A stretch of 7,298 nt of DNA from Chloroflexota bacterium (GTDB lineage Bacteria > Chloroflexota > Dehalococcoidia > Lucifugimonadales > JACPCL1). The stretch spans positions 1-7,298 of the forward strand of contig JACQUH010000287.1 in the NCBI GenBank assembly GCA_016210375.1, read 5' to 3'. Positions 1 through 5,459 of the stretch are shown piece after piece (within the stretch, counting starts at the first letter, position 1; every line of letters starts with the position of its first letter). Under the pieces are notes generated by a model, which ran no database searches, was not told the origin of the DNA, and was given only the letters and a program-made list of their open reading frames with translations. The position numbers and the translations under genes are program-made.

Positions 1-87
1 AGGTCGGAACCAAATTGGCAGGTTATTTCGTCAATAGCCTTCAGGTTGGGGTGAAGAGAGGCTATTCAGAGGAGTTCAGGAGTTAGT

Positions 88-717
88 ATGGCAAGGTATA
101 CAGGTCCAGCGTGTCGGCTCTGCCGCAGGGCGGGAGAAAAGCTTTTCCTCAAGGGGGAGCGCTGTTTCACCGCCAAGTGCGCCATTGAGCGCCGTCGGCG
201 TGCCCCAGGAGCCACCGGACAGTCCCGCTCGCGGCGACTCAGCGACTACGGGGTCCAGCTCCGTGAGAAGCGCAAGGCCCGGGTGGTCTACGGCGTCCTG
301 GAGCGCCAGTTTCGCCGCTACTACCAGGTCGCCCGCAAGAACCCACAAGCCACGGGCCTGGTGCTCATGCAGCACCTGGAGCGACGGTTGGACAACGTCG
401 TCTACCGCCTGGACTTCGCCGAGTCTCGCGCCCAGGCCCGCCAGATGGTCAGCCACGGCCACTTCAACGTCAACGGCCGCAAGGTAGACATCGCTTCCTA
501 TTCGGTGAAGCCTGGGGATACCATCGCCTGGAAGCCACCCAGCCTGGACAGTGAGTTCGCCAGGACACTGATCGCGGCCATGCCCCGGAAGTCCTTGCCT
601 GGCTGGCTCTCCCTGGACACCGCCACCATGACGGGTGCCATAGTCCGCTTACCCCAGGCTGAGGACTTGGAAACCACCATACAGTCGCGCCTTATCGTAG
701 AGTTCTACTCCAAGTAA
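88..717 (+). CDS. rpsD: 30S ribosomal protein S4, zinc-finger type
   Basis: S4 is a primary 16S rRNA-binding protein that nucleates assembly of the 30S body and lines the mRNA entry region. The 209-residue product has the usual family length. Cys9, Cys12, Cys26 and Cys31 form a CX2C-X13-CX4C zinc site in the same arrangement as the zinc-bearing (C+) S4 of Thermus. The S4 RNA-binding fold runs from about residue 99 (RRLDNVVYRLDFAESRAQAR) to about 163, including the stretch HGHFNVNGRKVDI. The ATG is preceded by AGGAG at 78-82, five bases upstream, with a second AGAGGAG at 68-74. It is followed 35 bases later by rpoA, the classical alpha-operon order. In several bacteria S4 represses its own operon, but I cannot identify such a site with confidence here. 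The identification is secure. Confidence 0.98.
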   Translation: MARYTGPACRLCRRAGEKLFLKGERCFTAKCAIERRRRAPGATGQSRSRRLSDYGVQLREKRKARVVYGVLERQFRRYYQVARKNPQATGLVLMQHLERRLDNVVYRLDFAESRAQARQMVSHGHFNVNGRKVDIASYSVKPGDTIAWKPPSLDSEFARTLIAAMPRKSLPGWLSLDTATMTGAIVRLPQAEDLETTIQSRLIVEFYSK

Positions 718-739
718 GGGGTGTGGGGGGGCGTTCCCC

Positions 740-746
740 AGGAGGT
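740..746 (+). promoter_or_regulatory. Shine-Dalgarno sequence fixing the rpoA start
   Basis: AGGAGGT lies six bases before the GTG at 753. It argues for that GTG over the in-frame GTG at 723, which would add ten non-homologous residues and place this ribosome site inside the gene. A small G/C stem (TGGGG at 724-728 with CCCCA at 736-740) abuts the site and could modulate access to it, but it is only five base pairs. Confidence 0.75.
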
Positions 747-752
747 ATTGTT

Positions 753-1832
753 GTGATAGCAGAAACCAAAGTAGAGAAGTCCCGGCCGGAGATCAAGGTG
801 GAAGAGACCGCCGCCGGGTACGGCAGATTCAGCGTCGGCCCCCTGGAGCAAGGCTACGGCATGACCCTGGGCAACGCCATACGAAGGGTGCTCCTCAGCT
901 CCATCCCCGGTACGGCGGTCACATGGGTGAAGATAGGGGGAGTGACCCATGAGTACTCCACCATCCCCCATGTCAAAGAGCAAGTCACAGACCTGCTCCT
1001 CAACTTCAAGAGCATCCGCCTCCGGTCCCTGGTGGACCGTCCCGGGCGTCTGCGCCTGGAGGTAAAGGGCGAGGGGGTTGTCACCGCGGGCGACGTCATG
1101 TCCTCGGCGGACTTTGAAATCGTCAATCCAGAGCTGCACCTCGCTACCCTGGACTCCCCGGAGACGCAACTTTCCATTGAGTTTAACGTAGAGCAGGGCA
1201 CCGGCTACGTCCCCGCCACGGGGGAAAGCGGCCTGCCCATTGGCGTCCTTCCCGTGGACGCCATCTACACCCCCGTGCGCCGCGTGAACTACTCCGTGGA
1301 GCGCACGCGGGTGGGCCAGGTGACGGACTACGAGCGGCTGATCCTGGAGATCTGGACCGATGAGACGATCTCTCCTGTGGAGGCCCTCGCCAAGGCAGGC
1401 CACATGCTGCTAGACCGCTTCTTCCTCTTCGCCAACGTGGGCAAGGTCCTGGAAGGCGCGACTGGCCTGGATACGACGCCCGCCTCCACCATCCCGCCGG
1501 ACATCTACAACACGCCCGTGGAGCGGCTTGAGCTCTCTGCCAGGACCCTCAACTGCCTCAAGCGGGCCCACCTGAACCGGGTGGGTGAAATCCTGGAAAA
1601 GGAGCGCTCGGAACTCCTTAAGATCCGCAACTTTGGCGAAAAGTCCATGGAAGAGCTGGCCGATCGCCTGGAGCACATGGGCTTCCTTCCGCCGGACGCC
1701 AAGCTGCGCAACAGTGGACACCCGCGGCCAGCGGCAGAAGCAGCAGCAGCAGCAGCAGCAGAAGAAGAGTCCAGCGGCTTGAACGGCCCCGTGTCCGCCA
1801 ACGAAGACGAGAACGACGAAGGGGAGGTGTAG
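753..1832 (+). CDS. rpoA: DNA-directed RNA polymerase alpha subunit
   Basis: Alpha dimerises to seed RNA polymerase assembly and contacts UP elements and activators. With the GTG at 753 the protein has 359 residues. The N-terminal domain (about 1-235) carries the dimer-interface stretch LGNAIRRVLLSSIPG at 39-53. A linker (about 236-253) leads to the C-terminal domain (about 255-312), with R264, N267, C268, K270, G295, K297, S298 and E301. These match the E. coli DNA-contact positions shifted by one, so UP-element recognition is probably retained. After the domain comes an unusual low-complexity tail (about 313-359) with seven alanines followed by acidic residues and ending DENDEGEV. The stop is two bases before rplQ, and the rplQ ribosome-binding site lies inside the last rpoA codons, suggesting translational coupling. 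The identification is secure; the role of the tail is unknown. Confidence 0.98.
   Translation: MIAETKVEKSRPEIKVEETAAGYGRFSVGPLEQGYGMTLGNAIRRVLLSSIPGTAVTWVKIGGVTHEYSTIPHVKEQVTDLLLNFKSIRLRSLVDRPGRLRLEVKGEGVVTAGDVMSSADFEIVNPELHLATLDSPETQLSIEFNVEQGTGYVPATGESGLPIGVLPVDAIYTPVRRVNYSVERTRVGQVTDYERLILEIWTDETISPVEALAKAGHMLLDRFFLFANVGKVLEGATGLDTTPASTIPPDIYNTPVERLELSARTLNCLKRAHLNRVGEILEKERSELLKIRNFGEKSMEELADRLEHMGFLPPDAKLRNSGHPRPAAEAAAAAAAEEESSGLNGPVSANEDENDEGEV
1740..1760 (+). repeat. (GCA)7 trinucleotide microsatellite in the rpoA tail
   Basis: Seven uninterrupted GCA codons encode Ala-7 and are followed by GAA GAA GAG. The run is in frame, so loss or gain of a unit changes only the tail length. It lies beyond the folded C-terminal domain. 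Confidence 0.95.
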
Positions 1833-1834
1833 CC

Positions 1835-2185
1835 GTGAGGCACCGTGTCGCAGGCAGGCACTTCGGTCGCAGCCCAGACCAGAAGAAAGCCCTTTACCGA
1901 AGCCTCGTCCGGGAGCTACTTCTGGCCGAGCGCATCCAGACCACCGAGGCCAAAGCCAAGGAGGTCCGGGGCCTGGCCGAGAAGATGATCACCTATGGCA
2001 AGAAGGGTAGCCTCCACGACCGGCGGCTGGCCCTCACCCATCTCCCGGACAAGGACGTGGTGGCCAAGGTCTTTGACGACCTGGGGGCGCGATACGCCGG
2101 GCGTCCCGGGGGATACACGCGGGTGCTGAAGCTCGGCCCCCGCATGGGCGATGGAGCGCCCATGGCTATCGTGGAGCTGGTGTAG
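1835..2185 (+). CDS. rplQ: 50S ribosomal protein L17
   Basis: L17 is a 23S rRNA-binding protein near the peptide exit tunnel. The 116-residue product spans the whole family core. It has an RHR...AGRHFGR start, a basic helix around residues 17-45 (KKALYRSLVRELLLAERIQTT), the conserved AKEVRGLAEKMI segment and a C-terminal TRVLKLGPRMGDGAPMAIVEL. The GTG start at 1835 is chosen because GGGGAGGTG at 1821-1829 is spaced five bases upstream and the N-terminus matches the family exactly. It follows rpoA by two bases and is very likely translationally coupled to it. The identification is secure. Confidence 0.97.
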   Translation: MRHRVAGRHFGRSPDQKKALYRSLVRELLLAERIQTTEAKAKEVRGLAEKMITYGKKGSLHDRRLALTHLPDKDVVAKVFDDLGARYAGRPGGYTRVLKLGPRMGDGAPMAIVELV

Positions 2186-2244
2186 GGGCCTCCCGAGTGG
2201 TAGGAAGCTGTTTCCATAGCAATGACAGGGCAGGGTGTAAAGGG

Positions 2245-3039
2245 ATGGATGCGGGCAGAAAAATAGCCCTGGTGTTGGAGTATGACGGCACGAACTACGC
2301 TGGCTTCCAGCTTCAGGCCAACGCCCCCACGATCCAGGGGGAGATGGAGAAGGCCGTTGCTTGCCTGAGCCGGGAGCGCGTCCGAGTGCAGGGTGCTGGC
2401 CGCACGGACGCCGGCGTTCACGCCCAGGGCCAGATGGCCGCCTTCGCTACGGCCAGCAACCTGCCCTGCGAGGTGGTCCGGCGGGGCCTGAACCACTATC
2501 TGCCGCCGGACATCGCCGTGCAAGCCGCCTACGACGTGCCCCTGAGCTTTGATGTCCGGCGCCACGCCGTAAGCCGCGTCTATCGGTACACCATCCTGAA
2601 CAAGGCGACCTCCTCGCCGCTGCTGGCGCGCTTCGCCGCCAGGGTCAAGGAGCCGCTGGATGCAAAAGCCATGGGGCTGGCCCTGGCCCTCCTGCATGGA
2701 GAACACGATTTCGCCCTGCTGGCGAGCTCGCCAGGGCCGGGGAAGAGCACAGTGCGGGAGGTTTTCAACACCCGCCTTTGGCAAGAGGATAAACTGATAC
2801 ACGTTGAGGTGGAGGCCAACGCTTTTCTGCCCCACCAGATGCGCCGCACTGCTGGGCTGCTCGTCAGCTTCGGCGCGGGGCGAATCTCCCTGGAAGAGGT
2901 CGCCGCCCTGCTGGACGGTCACGCCGATTGCTCTGTTGCCCGGTGGGCGCCAACTATGCCTTCCCGGGGTTTGTGTCTTACGCAAGTGAAGTACAAGGAC
3001 GTTCCACCCTATGAGCATCAAACGCACACCGACCTATAG
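2245..3039 (+). CDS. truA: tRNA pseudouridine(38-40) synthase
   Basis: TruA isomerises uridines 38, 39 and 40 of the tRNA anticodon stem-loop to pseudouridine in the cytoplasm. With the ATG at 2245 it has 264 residues, typical for the family. The catalytic motif GAGRTDAGVHA is at 50-60, with the nucleophile Asp55. It is preceded by the N-terminal strand IALVLEYDGTNYAGFQ (7-22). The second domain has FDVRRHAVSRVYRYTILN and the FLPHQMRRTAG motif. An in-frame GTG at 2197 would add 16 residues unlike the family. That GTG has TAGGGG eight bases upstream, while the ATG has only CAGGG-type sequence, so the start is not fully certain. The 3' end overlaps rplM by 29 bases. In Firmicutes truA also precedes rplM-rpsI but follows the ECF transporter genes, which are absent here. 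Confidence 0.95.
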   Translation: MDAGRKIALVLEYDGTNYAGFQLQANAPTIQGEMEKAVACLSRERVRVQGAGRTDAGVHAQGQMAAFATASNLPCEVVRRGLNHYLPPDIAVQAAYDVPLSFDVRRHAVSRVYRYTILNKATSSPLLARFAARVKEPLDAKAMGLALALLHGEHDFALLASSPGPGKSTVREVFNTRLWQEDKLIHVEVEANAFLPHQMRRTAGLLVSFGAGRISLEEVAALLDGHADCSVARWAPTMPSRGLCLTQVKYKDVPPYEHQTHTDL

Positions 3040-3487
3040 CGCCAAGACTGGCGAAATAGAGGCTTCCTGGCAGGTACTGGACGCCGCAGGGGTGCCTCTT
3101 GGCCGCCTGGCCTCGGAGATCGCGGGCATTCTTCAGGGCAAACACCGCCCCACCTACACGCCTCACATCATAACCGGCGACTTCGTGATCGTGGTCAATG
3201 CCGCCAAGGTGGGACTCACGGGTCAGAAGGCGGCTGACAAGGTCTACTATCACCACTCGGGCTACCCGAGTGGCCTCACTCGCACCTCATACAGCAAGAT
3301 GATAGCCAAGCATCCTGACCATGCCATCAAGCGGGCAGTCAAGGGCATGCTGCCCAAGAACGTCTTGGCCCAGCATCTGCTGAAGCGCCTGAAGGTGTAC
3401 CCGGGCCCCGACCATCCCCACCAGGCCCAGGTCGTCGGCGCCCCGAAGCAGCAAGAAGAGACACCTGAGCTCACACGGCCCTCGTAA
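3011..3487 (+). CDS. rplM: 50S ribosomal protein L13
   Basis: L13 is an early-assembling 50S protein that binds 23S rRNA. The 158-residue product is slightly longer than the usual 140-150. The core begins at SWQVLDAAGVPLGRLAS (19-35) and includes GKHRPTYTPHIITGDFVIVVNA (43-64). It carries the family signature around VKGMLPKNVLAQHLLKRLKVYPGPDHPH (110-137). An N-terminal extension of about 18 residues and a polar tail (QQEETPELTRPS) account for the extra length. The ATG lies inside the end of truA. Its best ribosome site is AAGGA at 2995-2999, eleven bases away, so initiation probably depends partly on ribosomes finishing truA. Residues 1-18 look like a plausible extension, but a later start cannot be excluded. 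Confidence 0.97.
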   Translation: MSIKRTPTYSAKTGEIEASWQVLDAAGVPLGRLASEIAGILQGKHRPTYTPHIITGDFVIVVNAAKVGLTGQKAADKVYYHHSGYPSGLTRTSYSKMIAKHPDHAIKRAVKGMLPKNVLAQHLLKRLKVYPGPDHPHQAQVVGAPKQQEETPELTRPS

Positions 3488-3490
3488 GAT

Positions 3491-3508
3491 CGCTCCCTTG
3501 CGGGAGTG
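3491..3508 (+). other. Short stem-loop between rplM and rpsI
   Basis: Bases 3491-3497 pair with 3502-3508 (seven pairs, one G-U) around the loop TTGC. It lies four bases after the rplM stop. There is no following T-run, so it is not a standard terminator. It could be an mRNA processing or stability element, or chance. Downstream, 3509-3560 shows no convincing promoter. Confidence 0.4.
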
Positions 3509-3572
3509 CGGTTGGGGGGTCTTTACAACCTAGATGAATACCGATGGTCGCCTGAACGTTAGGAGCTAATCT

Positions 3573-3971
3573 ATGCAAGAGCAGCAGCACTACTACCACG
3601 GCGTGGGCCGGCGCAAGACCGCCGTGGCCCAGGTTCGTCTGTTCACCCAGCCGGGGGGCATCGTCGTGAATGGCAAGCCCATGGAAGAGGCCTTCCCGTG
3701 GGAGACGTGGCAGGAAGCCATTCGCCAGCCGCTGAAGGTGGCGGAGGCCCTGGACAAGTACAGCGTCCAGGCGAAGGTGGCTGGCGGCGGCGTCACAAGC
3801 CAGGCGGGGGCCCTTCGTCATGGCATCGCCCGCGCGCTGGTGGTCCTGGACGAGAGCCTGAAGACGCCCCTGCGCAAGTACGGCCTCCTTACTCGGGACG
3901 CCCGGGTCAAGGAGAGCAAGAAGTACGGCCTGAAGCGCGCGCGGAAGAAGCAGCAGTACAGCAAGCGGTAG
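3573..3971 (+). CDS. rpsI: 30S ribosomal protein S9
   Basis: S9 sits in the 30S head, and its extended C-terminal tail reaches P-site tRNA. The product is 132 residues, the normal bacterial length. It starts with YYHGVGRRKTAVAQVRL (7-23), has GGGVTSQAGALRHGIARAL (71-89) and ends in LLTRDARVKESKKYGLKRARKKQQYSKR. The terminal Ser-Lys-Arg is the near-universal S9 ending that contacts tRNA. The ATG has AGGAG at 3561-3565 seven bases upstream. The 85-base gap after rplM is the longest in the operon, but no clear promoter is visible, so rplM and rpsI are most likely co-transcribed as in most bacteria. The transcript ends at the hairpin 9 bases downstream. Confidence 0.98.
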   Translation: MQEQQHYYHGVGRRKTAVAQVRLFTQPGGIVVNGKPMEEAFPWETWQEAIRQPLKVAEALDKYSVQAKVAGGGVTSQAGALRHGIARALVVLDESLKTPLRKYGLLTRDARVKESKKYGLKRARKKQQYSKR

Positions 3972-3980
3972 GTTTGGGTG

Positions 3981-4024
3981 CGGAACAAGAAAAGGCAGCC
4001 AAGAGGCTGCCTTTTCTTGTTCCG
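3981..4024. terminator. Bidirectional intrinsic terminator, 20-bp perfect stem
   Basis: The arm CGGAACAAGAAAAGGCAGCC (3981-4000) is perfectly complementary to 4005-4024, with the loop AAGA. The inner GC-rich stem GGCAGCC/GGCTGCC is followed by TTTTCTTGTT on the plus strand, and the symmetry gives the same T-rich tract on the minus strand. It lies 9 bases past the rpsI stop and 8 bases past the stop of the convergent isomerase gene. It should therefore terminate both transcripts. Confidence 0.93.
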
Positions 4025-4032
4025 TAGGGGGG

Positions 4033-5094
4033 CTACTCCCCGGTCAATCTTCGCTTCAGCTGGTCAATAACATCCTGGGAGGCAGGGTCCACACCGTTGA
4101 GGATGGCAAGGTAGTAGCTTACGTAGTCCCCCAGCAGGACGCTGCTCAAAAGGTGCGCCAGGGCGGAGTCGCCGACGCCGTCTAGCTGGCGGTAGGCCAC
4201 TCCCTGTTGCATCAGCAGGTCCTCCACCGCGGCGTACTTGGCAGAGACGCGGCGGTGGAGCAGGTAAGAGTGCAGCAGGACGACGTAGGCGGCGTCCTTC
4301 GCGCCCTGAGGGAGGGCGAACCCTTCCACGGAGTTGTGCCCCGCCTCCGGCAGCTCCTCGTAGAAGGCCCAGACCTTGCTATTCTCGTTGAGCTGAGTCT
4401 TCCAACGGCGGGCCACGCCGCTCAGGAACCCCGCCCCGTACACCACCGGCAGCCGGCCCTGCAAGCCCACGGCAATGGCCTTTGCCAGGTTCTGGGCCGA
4501 TGGCACTACCGGCGATAGCCCTTCCGCCAGCTCGCGCAGGAGCTGAGCAGCATCCATCACCTCGCCGTTCTGGTGGGGCAGCAGACCAAGCTGGCTCAGC
4601 AGCGCCAGGGGCGCGGCAAAGCTATACCCGATGGCCGACCTCGCTTCTCCCTGGTACGAGACACGAAACAGCGGCACGCCTTGCTCCTGGGCCAGGGCCA
4701 GCAGCCGCCCTCCCCCCGTCACCACCGCCAGGCACGCCTTCCGCTCCCGGGCCTGCTGGTACATGGACAGGGTTTCCTCGGTGTTGCCGGAGTAGCTGGA
4801 TGCGATGGCCAGGGTGCTGGGCCCCACCCAGGAAGGGACGCTGTAGTCCCGCAGGACAGTCACGGGCAACCGGTTCTCTAGCTGGGCCATGCCCGCCACC
4901 AGGTCGCCCCCGATGGCGGAGCCTCCCACCCCCAGGAACACCACGCTGTCCACCCTGGCATAGCGGGACGGGAAGCGGAAGGCACGGCCCCGCTCCCAGG
5001 CCTGCTGGCACTGGTCGGGCAGGCTGGCGATGCGCCCCAACATGTGGGTGGGGTCGTACCGGTGGTAGACTTCGGGTGTGTCTAGCGGGTTCAT
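4033..5094 (-). CDS. bifunctional phosphoglucose/phosphomannose isomerase
   Basis: This enzyme interconverts glucose-6-P or mannose-6-P with fructose-6-P. It belongs to the SIS-domain isomerase family first described in archaea and also found in some bacteria, distinct from classical Pgi. With the ATG at 5094 the protein has 353 residues, normal for the family. A first SIS domain holds the glycine-rich GVGGSAIGGD (55-64) and the phosphate-binding SSYSGNTEET (99-108). The second half carries LPEAGHNSVEGF (248-259), corresponding to the conserved Glu/His-Asn catalytic segment. The C-terminus has YLAILNGVDPASQDVIDQLKRRL, typical of the family's PGI_C region. An alternative TTG start at 5106 adds four residues. 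Neither start has a strong ribosome site; AAGGG at 5118-5122 is distant. The adjacent phosphohexomutase on the same strand acts on the next step, but 350 bases of repeats separate them. Substrate balance between glucose and mannose cannot be told from sequence. Confidence 0.92.
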   Translation of the reverse strand: MNPLDTPEVYHRYDPTHMLGRIASLPDQCQQAWERGRAFRFPSRYARVDSVVFLGVGGSAIGGDLVAGMAQLENRLPVTVLRDYSVPSWVGPSTLAIASSYSGNTEETLSMYQQARERKACLAVVTGGGRLLALAQEQGVPLFRVSYQGEARSAIGYSFAAPLALLSQLGLLPHQNGEVMDAAQLLRELAEGLSPVVPSAQNLAKAIAVGLQGRLPVVYGAGFLSGVARRWKTQLNENSKVWAFYEELPEAGHNSVEGFALPQGAKDAAYVVLLHSYLLHRRVSAKYAAVEDLLMQQGVAYRQLDGVGDSALAHLLSSVLLGDYVSYYLAILNGVDPASQDVIDQLKRRLTGE

Positions 5095-5142
5095 CTGGTG
5101 GTTCAATTCTGCGGTAGCCCTTGGATCAAAGGATAGAAAATA

Positions 5143-5289
5143 GACCTCACCCCCTCTTATCCCCCTCTTCTAAAGGGAGAGGGGGACGATGATTTTGGGA
5201 ATCGGTGTGATGCGGCTCCGCCGCATCACACCGATTCAATCCAATCTTTTCCCCCTTCCCATGCGGGAAGGGGGCCAGGGGGTTAGGTC
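5143..5289. repeat. Palindromic MITE-like element with three internal hairpins
   Basis: The ends GACCTCACCCCCT (5143-5155) and AGGGGGTTAGGTC (5277-5289) are inverted repeats matching at 12 of 13 bases. Inside are three hairpins. The first is 5160-5170 with 5176-5186 (11 pairs, one G-U). The second is 5199-5216 with 5220-5237 (18 perfect pairs, loop TCC). The third is 5251-5260 with 5265-5274 (10 perfect pairs, loop ATGC). The whole can fold as a closing stem plus three arms. No reading frame within it looks real. Similar CCCCCT...AGGGGG intergenic repeats are common in Chloroflexota and cyanobacteria as I recall, so a dispersed non-autonomous repeat is the likeliest explanation; copy number cannot be judged from one window. 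Confidence 0.8.
5199..5237. repeat. 18-bp perfect inverted repeat, 3-base loop
   Basis: GAATCGGTGTGATGCGGC is followed by TCC and then its exact reverse complement. This is the central arm of the surrounding element. The length and perfection of the stem make cruciform extrusion or a stable RNA hairpin possible. There is no T-run on either side, so it is not a simple terminator. Confidence 0.9.
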
Positions 5290-5316
5290 ATTCCTACGAA
5301 AATAGGGCTTCGTGTA

Positions 5317-5363
5317 CCGCACCCTGAAGGGTGCGGCTTCAAGCCCCCGCCTTCAGGCGGGGG
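5317..5363. repeat. Twin hairpins with complementary loops (REP-pair-like)
   Basis: CCGCACCC-TGAA-GGGTGCGG (5317-5336) and CCCCCGCC-TTCA-GGCGGGGG (5344-5363) are two perfect 8-bp hairpins seven bases apart. Their four-base loops are reverse complements. CCTGAAGG (5323-5330) and CCTTCAGG (5350-5357) are fully complementary, so the hairpins can kiss or exchange pairing. The pattern resembles paired REP-type units or the hairpin ends of IS200/IS605-type elements, but no transposase is present in the window. Confidence 0.75.
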
Positions 5364-5382
5364 TGTCCAGGCACCCCTTTTT
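5360..5382 (+). terminator. Terminator-like hairpin with T5 tract
   Basis: GGGGTG (5360-5365) pairs with CACCCC (5372-5377) around a six-base loop, and TTTTT follows on the plus strand. It shares bases 5360-5363 with the preceding hairpin, so the two structures exclude each other. Neither flanking gene is on the plus strand, so if functional it would stop antisense transcription or a small RNA; it may also be chance within repeat sequence. Confidence 0.35.
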
Positions 5383-5420
5383 CATCCTTCCTGGTGTCCT
5401 GCAAGGCGGGACATGATAGA

Positions 5421-5450
5421 TTCTGAGTCCCGACAAGCAGGGACTCGGAA
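5421..5450. repeat. 11-bp inverted repeat downstream of the phosphohexomutase
   Basis: TTCTGAGTCCC (5421-5431) pairs with GGGACTCGGAA (5440-5450) around eight bases. The one imperfect position is U-G on plus-strand RNA but a C-A mismatch on minus-strand RNA. It starts nine bases past the stop of the minus-strand phosphohexomutase gene. No T-run follows on the minus strand, so it is at best an mRNA end-stabilising structure; it may also be another dispersed repeat. Confidence 0.6.
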
Positions 5451-5459
5451 TGACACCCC

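Noticed and set aside
15..43. TTGGCA as a -35 box upstream of rpsD
   Set aside because: No -10-like sequence lies at 16-18 bases; rpsD is more likely expressed from upstream ribosomal genes outside the window.
723..752. Upstream GTG start for rpoA
   Set aside because: It would place the strong AGGAGGT ribosome site inside the gene and add ten residues unlike any alpha subunit.
1993..3027. 344-residue open frame on the minus strand opposite rplQ and truA
   Set aside because: Both opposite-strand genes are unmistakable, and this frame shows no recognisable domain.
3512..3550. Promoter for rpsI in the rplM-rpsI gap (TTTACA at 3522)
   Set aside because: The sequence 17 bases downstream is GC-rich and does not resemble a -10 box.
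5143..5459. CRISPR array or tRNA in the palindrome-rich gap
   Set aside because: The repeats are inverted, each different, and not regularly spaced with spacers; no tRNA arms or CCA-end pattern can be fitted despite the cloverleaf-like shape.
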